64,000 nt of DNA from Cognatazoarcus halotolerans (GCF_009800965.1 NZ_WUAF01000006.1:124001-188000), one strand, 5' to 3'. Positions 8,563 through 17,430 are shown, counted from the first letter of the stretch. Notes: generated by a model from the sequence alone, not told the origin. Translations and numbers: made by a program.

Positions 8563-11500
8563 GTGACAGGCAAGGGAAAGGATTGGCTACGGGCGCTGGT
8601 AGCAACGATTCTGCTTTCGGCGTCGATGCAGGTACTTGCGGCGTGTGCGGTACCGGCAGGCGAGGTGGTTTCCGTCCAAGGTCTGGTCGAAGTCCGCGGT
8701 CAGGATTCTGAAAGTTGGCATTCGGTTTCGGCCAGACATCATCTGTGCGCGGGTGACCGGGTCTCGGTACGCGCCTTTGGCCGGGCGGCGATCGTGCTGG
8801 CCGGCGACATACTAGTCCGCCTGGACCAGAATTCCACGCTGACGGTTATGCCCCCGGGGCCGCAGGCAGACGGTGTGCTCGGTCTTGCTCAGGGGGCAGT
8901 CCACGTCATCAGCCGGTTTCGAAAGCGCCTCGGCGTAGAGACGCCTTTTATCAACGCGTTGGTCGACGGTACCGAATTCACGGTATTCCAGGACGGCGCG
9001 GGCGGTCGTGTGGTCGTCACGGAAGGTCGTGTCAGGGCTTCGAACGGTGCAGGGGAGATCCTGCTGCTCGCGGGCGAAGCCGCACGGGCGGGAGCATCCG
9101 GTGCACCGTTTCCGGTATCGATCAGGCCGGTTGATGCGATCCGGTGGGTGATTCATTACCCGCCGGTGATTCATTTGACCGAGACCGTGACAAGTGCGTT
9201 GCCCGACGCGCTTGCGACCCGGGCGCGTGATGCAGCAGCCCTGTTTGCGTCGAACCAGCCGGGCCGGGCGCTCGAGGCCCTCGGCGACGACGCTGGCCTG
9301 CGGGCCGTCCCGGCACTGCGTGCCTTGCGTGCCTCGATGCTTCTGGCCGTCGGCAGGGTCGATGATGCCCGCCCGCTCATGAACGGCATCCCGGCCGGCG
9401 AGCAGGGCGCCGCGCTGAGTGCGCTGAATGCGATCGTCAAGCTGGCAGCAAATGACGTGCCAGGTGCGACAGAGCAGGCTGAAGCCGCGGTGCTGGCGGA
9501 TCGGAGTTCGGTGCCCGCGTGGCTCGCACTGAGCTATGTCAGACAGGGGGCGCGCGACCCTGAGGGGGCGCTTGAGGCTGCCGGAGCGGCTTGTCTTGCG
9601 TCACCGGATGATGCTCTGGCCTGGGCCCGGCGCGCCGAGCTGGCGCTCTCGCTATCGCGAATCGATGAAGGTCGTCGCTACGCCATGCGCGCGCTCGAGA
9701 TCGATCCGACGGTTGCGCGTGGCAAGGCGTTATTGGGATTTGCCGATCTGCTCGGCGGGAATCTGACTGTGGCTTCGGCCCGATTCGGCGCTGCCCTGCA
9801 GGGTGACCCCAACGAGCCTCTGACGCATCTTGGCGCAGGCCTGGCGCTGATCCGCTCGGGACAGCTTGCCGAAGGTCGGCGCGAGATCGAGATCGCGGTG
9901 ATTCTTGATCCCTCCAACGCAGAGTTGCGCAGCACGCTGGGTCGTGCCTACCTGGAGGAGAGCCGGGGCAAGGTGGCGAACGATCAGTTCGAGCTTGCCA
10001 AGCGGCTCGATCCTGCCTCGCCCACGCCCTGGTACTACGGGGCCTATGGAAAACTGCGGGAGAGTGATCCTCTCGGCGCGATCGCGGACAGTCGACATGC
10101 GATCGAATTGAATGACAATCGTGCGGTGCTCCGCTCGGACAACATGCTCGACTCGGATCGAGCTGCACGCAATGCGGATCTGGGGCTCGCCTACCGGATG
10201 ATCGGTTTTGAGGCGTCCCTGGGTGATGTCGCTCGAGCGGCCGTCGAGGATGATCCCCGCAGCGGTGCGGCACACCGGCTGATGAACGGCGCCTACGCCG
10301 AGCAGAGCGGTTTTGAGACGGCGCGGGTTTCCGAACTCCTGCAGGCACGCTTGCGCTCGCCGCTTGGAGCGCGGCCTCAGGATGCCTATCAGCTGGTTCC
10401 CTCCTTGCCTGTGCTGGACGGACCGCGGGCTTTGTCGCCTGACGAGACCACCGGGCTTTTTGCTTCTGGAATGCACCATTTTTCGGCCGGTCTGCTGTTC
10501 GGCTCTCAGGATACGCGCGGGGCCAGTGTGACTGCGTCCGCAGCGTCGGAGCAGACGCAGATCTCGGGCAGCGCATTCGATGTGCGTAGCGACGGATTCG
10601 GGGGGGCTTCCGACGTCGCGATCTCCGGGCAGCGTGTCGAGTTGCGAGTGGATCCGTCCGTGGCGACTGCGGTGATCGGGGAACTGAGCCACACCGATCG
10701 AAGCGGCTCGAATTTCGCGCAGCGCCTGTTCGCCGATGCCGGGGACCCCGATCGGCGAACCCTCGTGCGTCGTGACGAGGGACGGTTGAGTCTGCGCCAC
10801 GCGCCTTCGTTCGACGAGGAGTGGATCGTCAGCGCAAAGGTCGGCAAGGTCGATGCAAGCAAGGCCGCGACCAGCATCATTCCGTTCTTCCCCGATGACC
10901 TCGTGCTGACACTCAAGGAAGATCGGGATATCGACTTCCATGAGGTGGGTGTCCATTACGGCAGGGGTGTCGGTGCCGCGTCGTGGCAGGCCGGCGGCTA
11001 TGCCTATCGGGCGGATGATCGAGGCCGGTCCGCTTTCGCCTGCTGCGGAGTCGGCGACCCGTTGCTCCCCGATCCGCCGGTACGGCGCACGGTTGCTCAC
11101 GATCGCGTTTACTCCAGCGCCGCGCTGGATCTATCAAGGGCTTTGTCGGCAATGGCGGGGCTCGACTATGACCGCTACCGCGATAGCGATATTTCGACTG
11201 TCGAGCGGTTCAGCGGCAAGCTCGGGGTTCGCTTCCGCCCAGGGGCCGGGAGCGAGGTGCGGGCCGCCGTGATCCAGGCGGTCAAGGGTGACTATTGGCA
11301 AGACGAAACGCTCCAACCGACCGTTTTCAACGGCTTTGAGCAGTCATTCGACGATCTGAACGGCACGACATCGACCCGCTATGCCCTCGCCGCGCAGCGT
11401 AGACTTGCGGGTGGAGGCCTGCTCGGGGCCGAATGGTCTTCGCGGGATCTGAGCATCCCCACCCTGGGTTGTTCTGTGCCGTGCCGGGCGGACTGGCGGG

Positions 11501-11952
11501 AGTTGCGGCACCGGCTGTTTGCAGAGTATCCGGTTGCGCCATGGGCCGCCGTTTCGGCCCAGTGGCGATTCGAATCCAGCCGGCGAGAGGCAGTGCCGGA
11601 CGCCACTGCGACGATCACTGTGCCCACGAGGCTGCAGACCGAACTCGTGCCGCTCGGACTGTGGCTGCGTCCCGTGCATGCCCTCGGTGTATTGGTGGAA
11701 GCGGTACGCATGCGCCAGAAGGGCACGATGTTCAATGCTGGCGTCAGCGACACGCGCCACGAGTCGGTGTGGCTGGCGAATCTGCGATTCAGATACCAGA
11801 CTTCATATGCGCCGTGGTACCTGGAGGCTGGCGTCCGCAATCTCTTCGACCGGAATTTCGCCTACCAGAATACCGATTATCGTGACGAAGCGCGGACACC
11901 TTTGTTCTACCCGGAGCGCTCCCTTTATTTGCGGATGGGAGTCAATTTCTGA
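8563..11952 (+). CDS. FecR-TPR-outer-membrane beta-barrel fusion protein
   Basis: A 1129-residue exported protein of unknown specific function. The N terminus is a signal sequence ending in VLAAC, possibly a lipobox. A FecR-type domain follows (about residues 35-145; GEVVSVQGLVEVRG, GDRVSVRAFGRAAIVLAG, VDGTEFTVF). Next come alpha-helical tetratricopeptide-like repeats (about 200-550; for example AYLEESRGKVANDQFELAKR). The C-terminal half (about 640-1129) has alternating short beta-strand patterns and ends LYLRMGVNF, an outer-membrane-barrel terminal strand, with a VRNLFDRNFAYQN element like that of TonB-dependent receptors. FecR normally relays a signal from an outer-membrane receptor; here the domain is fused to the TPRs and barrel. 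It starts at GTG 8563 and is followed 94 bp later by a lipoprotein gene. Confidence 0.82.
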   Translation: MTGKGKDWLRALVATILLSASMQVLAACAVPAGEVVSVQGLVEVRGQDSESWHSVSARHHLCAGDRVSVRAFGRAAIVLAGDILVRLDQNSTLTVMPPGPQADGVLGLAQGAVHVISRFRKRLGVETPFINALVDGTEFTVFQDGAGGRVVVTEGRVRASNGAGEILLLAGEAARAGASGAPFPVSIRPVDAIRWVIHYPPVIHLTETVTSALPDALATRARDAAALFASNQPGRALEALGDDAGLRAVPALRALRASMLLAVGRVDDARPLMNGIPAGEQGAALSALNAIVKLAANDVPGATEQAEAAVLADRSSVPAWLALSYVRQGARDPEGALEAAGAACLASPDDALAWARRAELALSLSRIDEGRRYAMRALEIDPTVARGKALLGFADLLGGNLTVASARFGAALQGDPNEPLTHLGAGLALIRSGQLAEGRREIEIAVILDPSNAELRSTLGRAYLEESRGKVANDQFELAKRLDPASPTPWYYGAYGKLRESDPLGAIADSRHAIELNDNRAVLRSDNMLDSDRAARNADLGLAYRMIGFEASLGDVARAAVEDDPRSGAAHRLMNGAYAEQSGFETARVSELLQARLRSPLGARPQDAYQLVPSLPVLDGPRALSPDETTGLFASGMHHFSAGLLFGSQDTRGASVTASAASEQTQISGSAFDVRSDGFGGASDVAISGQRVELRVDPSVATAVIGELSHTDRSGSNFAQRLFADAGDPDRRTLVRRDEGRLSLRHAPSFDEEWIVSAKVGKVDASKAATSIIPFFPDDLVLTLKEDRDIDFHEVGVHYGRGVGAASWQAGGYAYRADDRGRSAFACCGVGDPLLPDPPVRRTVAHDRVYSSAALDLSRALSAMAGLDYDRYRDSDISTVERFSGKLGVRFRPGAGSEVRAAVIQAVKGDYWQDETLQPTVFNGFEQSFDDLNGTTSTRYALAAQRRLAGGGLLGAEWSSRDLSIPTLGCSVPCRADWRELRHRLFAEYPVAPWAAVSAQWRFESSRREAVPDATATITVPTRLQTELVPLGLWLRPVHALGVLVEAVRMRQKGTMFNAGVSDTRHESVWLANLRFRYQTSYAPWYLEAGVRNLFDRNFAYQNTDYRDEARTPLFYPERSLYLRMGVNF

Positions 11953-12046
11953 TCGGTTTACGCAAAGCCGAACGGCATTCCGGATCTACTCGTCAATCGG
12001 CATCCGGGCCGCAGCTTTCAAGTTCGACACACCAGGAGAATCGACA

Positions 12047-12478
12047 ATGAAATATTCGCTCAGCACTTCCCGCCGCGTAAGACAGGCCGTCCTGCTGCTG
12101 CCCCTCGGTCTGGTTGTGACCGCCTGCCAGCACATGCCACATCCCGGCGGGGATGCTTCTAACGGGTCCGAGTTGGCGCAGCGGTTCGTCAAGCCGGTAG
12201 ATGGCTTGGTCGGCATCATCGTTGGGCGGGACGGCGAGCTGACCGTCGTTGATCGAAATGGCAAGATCGTTCCCGCCTGCAGTCTTCCGGGGGTGCATCC
12301 CGACGATGGCAAGCGGTCGACTGCCATCGATTCCGATCTGCCCACCTGCAGGGGGACCACGGGCACCAATATTCTCAAGGTCACACCGATCTCGGTAATG
12401 AACCATACCGGCTCCGATTGCATCACCATCAGTGGTGTGACGTTCGGCCGCGCCTGGCAGCGAACGGTCTGCCCCTGA
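12047..12478 (+). CDS. Small predicted lipoprotein of unknown function
   Basis: A 143-residue exported protein. The N terminus is basic (MKYSLSTSRRVRQ), followed by a hydrophobic stretch and a lipobox, VVTAC, placing the lipidated Cys at about residue 26. The rest has four further cysteines (PACSLPG, LPTCRGTTG, SDCITISG, RTVCP), which could form two disulfides in the periplasm. I do not recognise the family. AGGAGAA ends 6 bases before the ATG. It follows the FecR-barrel gene on the same strand and converges on the ABC exporter gene with only 37 bp between stops, so it may belong functionally to either side. Confidence 0.8.
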   Translation: MKYSLSTSRRVRQAVLLLPLGLVVTACQHMPHPGGDASNGSELAQRFVKPVDGLVGIIVGRDGELTVVDRNGKIVPACSLPGVHPDDGKRSTAIDSDLPTCRGTTGTNILKVTPISVMNHTGSDCITISGVTFGRAWQRTVCP

Positions 12479-12515
12479 GCAAGGCCGGCGCAGCAGCTCG
12501 GCGAGGCGCAGGGTT

Positions 12516-14699
12516 TCAGCCGATTTCGGCAAGGCGGCCGTGCATGCGTGACGCCATCCGCGACGATTCGCGCTCCACCACCTGCATTTCGGTTGCGCCC
12601 GCCGCGCCGTTGAGTACGATCACCCGGTCGGCGCTCGCGATGGTTTCCGGCCGGTGGGCGACAATTACGCGCGTCAGGGAAAGTCCCTTCACCGCTTCGT
12701 TGATGGCCTTTTCGCGGGCTACGTCGAGATGGCTGGTGGCCTCGTCGAGGAACAGGATGCGCGGTTGCTTGTAGAGCGCACGGGCCAGGAGGATGCGTTG
12801 CTTCTGGCCACCAGAGAGCACGGTTCCCATGTCCCCGACGAGGGTGTTGTATTGCATCGACATGCCGACGATGTCGTCGTGGATGGCAGCCATGCGCGCA
12901 CACTCCTCAAGCCGCTGATGATCGATCTGCGGGTCGAAGAAGCTGATGTTCTCGGCCACCGAGCCAGCGAAGAGTTGATCGTCCTGCATCACGCTCGCGA
13001 CCGCGTCGCGGTATTGGGAGAGGCCAATGCGGGAGAGCGGTGTGCCGTCGATTTCGATCTGGCCTGCAGTTGGCTCCAGTAGGCCGAGGAGGAGCTTCAT
13101 CAGCGTCGTCTTGCCGCAGCCCGAGGGACCGACGATCGCGACCGATTCACCCGCTGCAATGCTGAAGCTCAAGGCATCGAGCACGTCGGGGTCGGATGCG
13201 CCGTAGCGATAGGAGAGATTGCGTACCGTAATCGCTCCGGCGATCGGGTTGCGGGCCACAGCGACTGGAGGTGCCGCAGGTTCCGCTTCAGTCAGTGCGA
13301 TATCGCCGATGCGCTCTGCGTGCAGGCCGAGCATGCGCAGTTCGAGGCCTTTCTCGATGAGTGCCGCAATGCGTTGCACGAACTGCGTCTTGTAGGAGAC
13401 GAAGGCGAACAGCATGCCGACCGAAAAGCCGGTTCCGAGTCCGGCATCGAGTACGAGCAGCGCGCCGAGCCAGATGGTGAGTACGTTCTCGACACCGAAG
13501 AGGATGCCATTCAAGGCCTTGTACAGGATCGAAAGACGCTGGGTGCGGATGCCGGCGTTGAACTGCGCGACCGCGAGGTTCTGCCAGGCAGAAAGCCTGG
13601 GTACCTCATGCGCGAACAGGCGGATGCTCTGCATGCCGCGGACCGTCTCGAGAAAGTGACTCTGCTGGCGCGCGCCGCGGACGATATGCTCTTCGGTGGC
13701 AAGGCGCAAGGGGCGGTAGAGGAGTAGTCGGAGCAGGCCGTAGAGCGCGGCCGCGGCTACCGCGATCAGGGTCAGCTTGACGCTGTAAAAGAGCATCATG
13801 CCGAGGGTCAGCAGCACCATCACGCCGTCGATAAGGGCCTCGAGAACCCCGTTTGTAAGGGTTCGCTGGATTTCGCTGACCGATTCGAAGCGCGAAACGA
13901 TATCACCCATGTGCCGTTTTTCGAACCAGGCCATGGGAAGGCGGATGAGATGCCGGAAAAGGTTGGCCTGGAGTTGAAGATTGAGCGAGGTGCCGAGCAC
14001 CATCAGTACCCAGGCGCGTAGCGCCGTAACGCCGGCCTGGATCAGGGCAAGCAGTAGAAACGCGGTGCCGAGGACGGCGACAAGGTCGCGGTCCTGCGAG
14101 ACCAGTGCCTGATCGACGACCCACTGCATGAAAAAAGGCCCGATCAGTAGGAACAGTTGCAGCACCAGGGCCAGCAGCAGTACCTGGGCCGCTGCACCAC
14201 CGATTCCCGGCAGACGGCCGATGAGTCTGGCTATCCGTACCTTGCGCTTTTCGGTGCGGGGCTGAAAATCAGTCGAGGGACTCAGTTCGAGCGCCACGCC
14301 GGTGAAGTGTCGGGAGAACTCGCTCAGCGGGATGTCGCGCTGGCCACTTGCGGGATCATTGATGGAAATGCGGTCGCCCCGAACGCGGGTCATGACCACG
14401 AAGTGATTGAAATCCCAGTGCAGGATGCACGGCAACCTGAGTTTCCCCAGATGTTCGAGATCGAGCCTGAGCGGGCGGGGTACGAGATCGAGATGTCCGG
14501 CCAGACGCATCAGATCGGCGAGAGTCGATCCACGCAGTGAGATCGCGTGACGTGCGCGCAGGGTGGCGAGGTCGATCTGGTGGCCGTGGTGACCTGCGAT
14601 CATGGCGAGGCAGGTGAGGCCGCATTCCGCGGCCTCCGACTGGAGCATGACGGGCGTTGCTCGGTGAGCGGAAAAATCGAGCTTCATGGTGGGCCTCAT
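12516..14699 (-). CDS. Peptidase-containing ABC transporter (bacteriocin/RiPP type)
   Basis: Inner-membrane ATPase that cleaves double-glycine leader peptides and exports the core, working with an HlyD-type adaptor. The 727 residues run in order: C39 cysteine peptidase (about 10-135) with Q20, nucleophile C26 (QSEAAECGLTCLAM), H99 (HWDFNHFVVM) and D115; a six-helix transmembrane domain (about 165-440); and a nucleotide-binding domain (about 480-715) with Walker A GPSGCGKTTL, signature LSGGQKQR, Walker B ILFLDEATSHLD and the switch His in IVAHRPET. The catalytic triad is intact, so leader cleavage is expected. It starts at ATG 14699 overlapping the HlyD stop (ATGA), meaning coupled translation. 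Its natural substrates are probably the two GG-leader peptides upstream. Confidence 0.95.
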   Translation of the reverse strand: MRPTMKLDFSAHRATPVMLQSEAAECGLTCLAMIAGHHGHQIDLATLRARHAISLRGSTLADLMRLAGHLDLVPRPLRLDLEHLGKLRLPCILHWDFNHFVVMTRVRGDRISINDPASGQRDIPLSEFSRHFTGVALELSPSTDFQPRTEKRKVRIARLIGRLPGIGGAAAQVLLLALVLQLFLLIGPFFMQWVVDQALVSQDRDLVAVLGTAFLLLALIQAGVTALRAWVLMVLGTSLNLQLQANLFRHLIRLPMAWFEKRHMGDIVSRFESVSEIQRTLTNGVLEALIDGVMVLLTLGMMLFYSVKLTLIAVAAAALYGLLRLLLYRPLRLATEEHIVRGARQQSHFLETVRGMQSIRLFAHEVPRLSAWQNLAVAQFNAGIRTQRLSILYKALNGILFGVENVLTIWLGALLVLDAGLGTGFSVGMLFAFVSYKTQFVQRIAALIEKGLELRMLGLHAERIGDIALTEAEPAAPPVAVARNPIAGAITVRNLSYRYGASDPDVLDALSFSIAAGESVAIVGPSGCGKTTLMKLLLGLLEPTAGQIEIDGTPLSRIGLSQYRDAVASVMQDDQLFAGSVAENISFFDPQIDHQRLEECARMAAIHDDIVGMSMQYNTLVGDMGTVLSGGQKQRILLARALYKQPRILFLDEATSHLDVAREKAINEAVKGLSLTRVIVAHRPETIASADRVIVLNGAAGATEMQVVERESSRMASRMHGRLAEIG

Positions 14700-15958
14700 A
14701 CGCGTCCGGCAACCGAGATGAGCGGATCAAATACCCACTCGATCAGGCGCCTGCTGTCGATCCGGACATCGGCATCGAGTGCCATGCCCGCCTGAAGTGC
14801 CATGTCCTGACCGTATGCCTTCACCGCTTGCGCAGGCAGTCGCACCGTTACGAGGTAGACCGGCTCCTGAACCTGCACCGGCAGGCGGGCCTCACCGGGC
14901 TGGATGACTGTGCGGCCAATTTCGCTCACCGTGCCGAGGTGGTGGCCGAAGCGCTGATACGGAAAGGCCTGGTAGCGCAGCGCGACCTGTTGATCAGCGT
15001 GGATGAAACCTGCCGCGCGGGTTGGCACCAGCAGGCGTGCCTCAAGCGCGGCGCCGGCGGGCAGGATGGATAGAAGGGGCGTGTCCGGTGCGACGGTCTG
15101 ACCGCGTTCTGCGAGTACGGTGGTGACCGTGCCGTCGGTCTGAGCTGTCAGCACGACCTCGCGTCTGGCGTCGCCCTCGGTAAGCTGCTGGTCGATCTCC
15201 GAGATCTGACGACCCATAGCGGCGCTGTTGTTGGCGCGACGAAGGGTCGACGCTTCGAAGTCGGTTCGGGCACTGTCTATCTCCCGCTCGAGACCCGCGA
15301 TGACGCGTTCGATACCCGCGAGCTGGGCGCGCTGATCAAGCAGATCCTCGAGTTTTTGCTGGACCGTGGCTTCCGAGACGAATCTTGCTTCGAGCAGTTG
15401 ACGATTGCGTGTGACCGTCCGTTCCGCGCTGGCGACACGACTGCGCTGTATGTTCAACTGCGCGCGCGCCTGGGCAAGCTCGGAGCCGAGGCCGCGGATC
15501 CGGTCCTCAATTCCCCGGGATGTGAGCGTGTCGATTTCGGCCTGCTTGGCGAGTTCGCGTGCCAGGCTGTCGCGGCGGGCACGTAGCTCGTGGAGCATCG
15601 CGGCCTGTGTTGCCATGCTCGTGCTGCTGGCGCGCTCACTGGAAACGACCATCAGTGTTTCGCCGCGCTTCACCTCCTGTCCTTCGGTAACTCTAGCCTC
15701 CACGACGGTGCCGGACTGGGGCGTGTAGACCTTGATCATGCCCAGGGTCGGAGCGAGATAGCCGCTGACATGTTCCTTGCGCGTGTACTGTCCCCACCAC
15801 GCAAAGATGATCAATGCGGCCGCAATGGCGCAAGCACATGCGACCAGAAAGCGGACGCCCGGTCTGGGAGCAATCAGCACGTCGCCGTGCGATGTGTCGT
15901 TCTGGGCCTCGAGGGCTTCGACACGGAACAGGGGGGGCGCATCGGGAGATCGGGACAT
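14696..15958 (-). CDS. HlyD-family periplasmic adaptor of the peptide exporter
   Basis: Membrane-fusion protein of 420 residues that links the ABC exporter to an outer-membrane channel. One N-terminal transmembrane helix is visible (FLVACACAIAAALIIFAWWG), then a lipoyl-like half (GYLAPTLGMIKVYTPQSGTV), a long coiled coil (about residues 110-260, rich in Ala/Arg/Glu heptads such as LRARRDSLARELAKQAEID), the second lipoyl half and a beta-barrel domain ending in RRLIEWVFDPLISVAGRV. Its stop codon overlaps the transporter start. No TolC-type gene is in the window, so an outer-membrane partner must be encoded elsewhere. Between it and the upstream small peptide gene lie 72 bp. Confidence 0.93.
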   Translation of the reverse strand: MSRSPDAPPLFRVEALEAQNDTSHGDVLIAPRPGVRFLVACACAIAAALIIFAWWGQYTRKEHVSGYLAPTLGMIKVYTPQSGTVVEARVTEGQEVKRGETLMVVSSERASSTSMATQAAMLHELRARRDSLARELAKQAEIDTLTSRGIEDRIRGLGSELAQARAQLNIQRSRVASAERTVTRNRQLLEARFVSEATVQQKLEDLLDQRAQLAGIERVIAGLEREIDSARTDFEASTLRRANNSAAMGRQISEIDQQLTEGDARREVVLTAQTDGTVTTVLAERGQTVAPDTPLLSILPAGAALEARLLVPTRAAGFIHADQQVALRYQAFPYQRFGHHLGTVSEIGRTVIQPGEARLPVQVQEPVYLVTVRLPAQAVKAYGQDMALQAGMALDADVRIDSRRLIEWVFDPLISVAGRV

Positions 15959-16030
15959 GGAGGTTTCCTCTTGCGGGCGAATGGGGGGCCGACTGCGACA
16001 AGAACGGGCTCGCAGCCGGGGCCGTCGTGG

Positions 16031-16171
16031 TTATTTGCCGGGAGGGGGATCCTTGCGGACGTAGGGGCCGCAGTGTGCGCATCCGCCGAGCAGCAGCGCG
16101 GCGCCGACGACGATCAAGGGGAGGAAGCCGCCACTGATCTGGCGGATCTGTTCTGGGTTCAGCGTTTGCAT
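16031..16171 (-). CDS. Double-glycine-leader peptide 1 (46 aa)
   Basis: Small precursor-like peptide. The N-terminal 15 residues (MQTLNPEQIRQISGG) match the short double-glycine leader type with a hydrophobic i, i+3/i+4 pattern before Gly-Gly, which C39 transporters cleave. The predicted 31-residue core starts FLPLIVVGAALLLGG, then has a CAHC motif and a Lys/Pro-rich tail KDPPPGK. An AAGGAG sequence is well placed upstream of ATG 16171. It lies directly before the HlyD and transporter genes on the same strand, so it is probably their cargo, a bacteriocin or other secreted peptide. An alternative is a tiny lipoprotein, since LGGC resembles a weak lipobox, but the basic N-terminal region of a signal peptide is missing. 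Confidence 0.72.
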   Translation of the reverse strand: MQTLNPEQIRQISGGFLPLIVVGAALLLGGCAHCGPYVRKDPPPGK

Positions 16172-16727
16172 GATGAGGCTCCTTGACAGAGGAGGGGATT
16201 CAAGGCCGGGCTGCCGTCTTCCTCGCGTTTCTCTGGTGCGATCCCAAGGAAGCGCGTGCCTTTGACTGCGACGTGAGCGGCACGCCCTCCCCCGTGACCG
16301 CTTCGGGTTCAGCCTTCGAAAGTGGGGTCGGACAGTCCTGCATCCTCGCGTCCATGAATATCTCCGGAGTTGCCTGGATACGCCCTTCGGGTTGGGGAAC
16401 ACAGCTCCGGGGACGTGGTTCCAGCTTAGATCGGGTCGGCCTCGTTTCGGATAGCGGGTGTCACTACGACGCAGTGACCAAGATCACAGTGCCCCGTCGC
16501 TGCGGAATACGCGCAGTGGGCCCCGTCAGGGCCTTGAAACCGACTCAGGAGCACGGTCGGCAAACGGTGCTCGCGGTTACGGAAATCCGGCTCTTGGAGA
16601 GCCAGCAGGCTGCTGCAGGCAAAGTGCCTGGCAGGCATGGTACGTGTCGGTCGTGAAACGGATGCGGAGGTCGGCCCATGCGATTGATCCCGCACTGGGC
16701 CGAACCATCAGCCGGCGCTTGCCGCGC
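16172..16727. other. Long gap inside the peptide locus
   Basis: 556 bases between the 8-Cys protein gene and peptide 1. The plus-strand frame at 16183-16656 and the minus-strand frame at 16426-16695 have no ribosome-binding site or recognisable product and are treated as chance. No second intact GG-leader ORF was seen. The length suggests a separate promoter for the peptide 1-HlyD-transporter unit, though I could not point to a convincing -35/-10 pair. Confidence 0.5.
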
Positions 16728-17162
16728 TTAGCGGACGATGGGGTCAGCCGCTTCACGCATTTCGGGTGAAGGTGCGTAATCGACGGTGACGACCTGCGGG
16801 CAGCGGCGACAGGCGCTTGCACCTTCCTGCTGCCACCAGCGACACGAGGTTCGGATGGCGCACCGTGGTAGCTTCTCGAAAACCACCGGTGCGAGGCGGA
16901 CGGTCTTTTCGACCAGACGGCAGGTACTTCGCGCGTCATCGTAGTGACCACAGGCGCTCTTCGCGCATGGTGCTGCAAAGCGGAAGACTTCAGCGGGCGC
17001 CACCGGGCCGGCCAGCTCCAGCAAGGCCGGAGTGACCGGCTGGGTTTGGTCGAGATAGGCCGTTTCCGGCCTGTCCGGGGCGCCACCGACAACCGCGAAG
17101 AGCCTTGCATCGTCCCAGTCGTGCTGGGCACTTGGGCAGAGCGTATCGGGCGTGGTGGGCAT
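16728..17162 (-). CDS. Cysteine-rich protein of unknown function in peptide locus
   Basis: A 144-residue soluble protein with eight cysteines at about 9, 66, 71, 81, 101, 107, 118 and 121, the last two in an ACRRCPQVVT motif after CRWWQQEG. The spacing C-x4-C-x9-C and C-x5-C-x10-C-x2-C suggests metal or iron-sulfur binding. No signal peptide is present, so it is probably cytoplasmic. I recall similar uncharacterised proteins beside peptide exporters, sometimes loosely labelled nitrogen fixation protein, but I cannot confirm a function. It starts at ATG 17162 with GAGG 8 bases upstream, 10 bp after the stop of peptide 2, so the two are co-transcribed. A role in peptide modification, redox chemistry or immunity is only a guess. 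Confidence 0.75.
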   Translation of the reverse strand: MPTTPDTLCPSAQHDWDDARLFAVVGGAPDRPETAYLDQTQPVTPALLELAGPVAPAEVFRFAAPCAKSACGHYDDARSTCRLVEKTVRLAPVVFEKLPRCAIRTSCRWWQQEGASACRRCPQVVTVDYAPSPEMREAADPIVR

Positions 17163-17172
17163 GATGATGTCC

Positions 17173-17430
17173 TCAGCGAAGCACGGGAACGGCCATCTGG
17201 CTGTCAAGTGGGTTGTTGAGGATGTCGATCGGCCCGAAAATGCCGCCCGCGATGATCGGGTAGCTGAGCTTCGAAAGCACTGCGCCGCCCGAAACTCGGT
17301 CGAGTTCCGCCGCGCTCAGTTCGTTCATTTTCTGCCTTGCGGCCAAAGCGCGATCCAGCCCCTGGCGGGCCAGCGTTTCCAGGTCGTTGGCCGTGATGCT
17401 CTGAGGTTTGTCGTGTCGATGGGTTTTCAT
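17173..17430 (-). CDS. Double-glycine-leader peptide 2 (85 aa)
   Basis: Precursor-like peptide with a long hydrophilic leader of 49 residues ending in MNELSAAELDRVSGG, a clear Gly-Gly cleavage motif of the LSxxELxxVSGG type, and a predicted 36-residue core AVLSKLSYPIIAGGIFGPID plus a C-terminal part ending MAVPVLR. The core lacks cysteine and has an IIAGGIFG glycine-zipper-like stretch typical of membrane-active class II bacteriocins. GGAGAG lies just upstream of the ATG. It is the first gene of the minus-strand peptide locus. The core contains no obvious modification motif, so whether it is modified is unknown; the neighbouring 8-Cys protein is the only candidate partner. Confidence 0.78.
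   Translation of the reverse strand: MKTHRHDKPQSITANDLETLARQGLDRALAARQKMNELSAAELDRVSGGAVLSKLSYPIIAGGIFGPIDILNNPLDSQMAVPVLR

Noticed and set aside
7985-8605. 206-codon minus-strand frame opposite the start of the FecR-barrel gene
   Set aside because: Ser/Arg/Pro-rich product without motifs, overlapping the real start and with no ribosome-binding site.
16426-16695. 89-codon minus-strand frame in the gap of the peptide locus as a third precursor
   Set aside because: No GG leader pattern and no ribosome-binding site.
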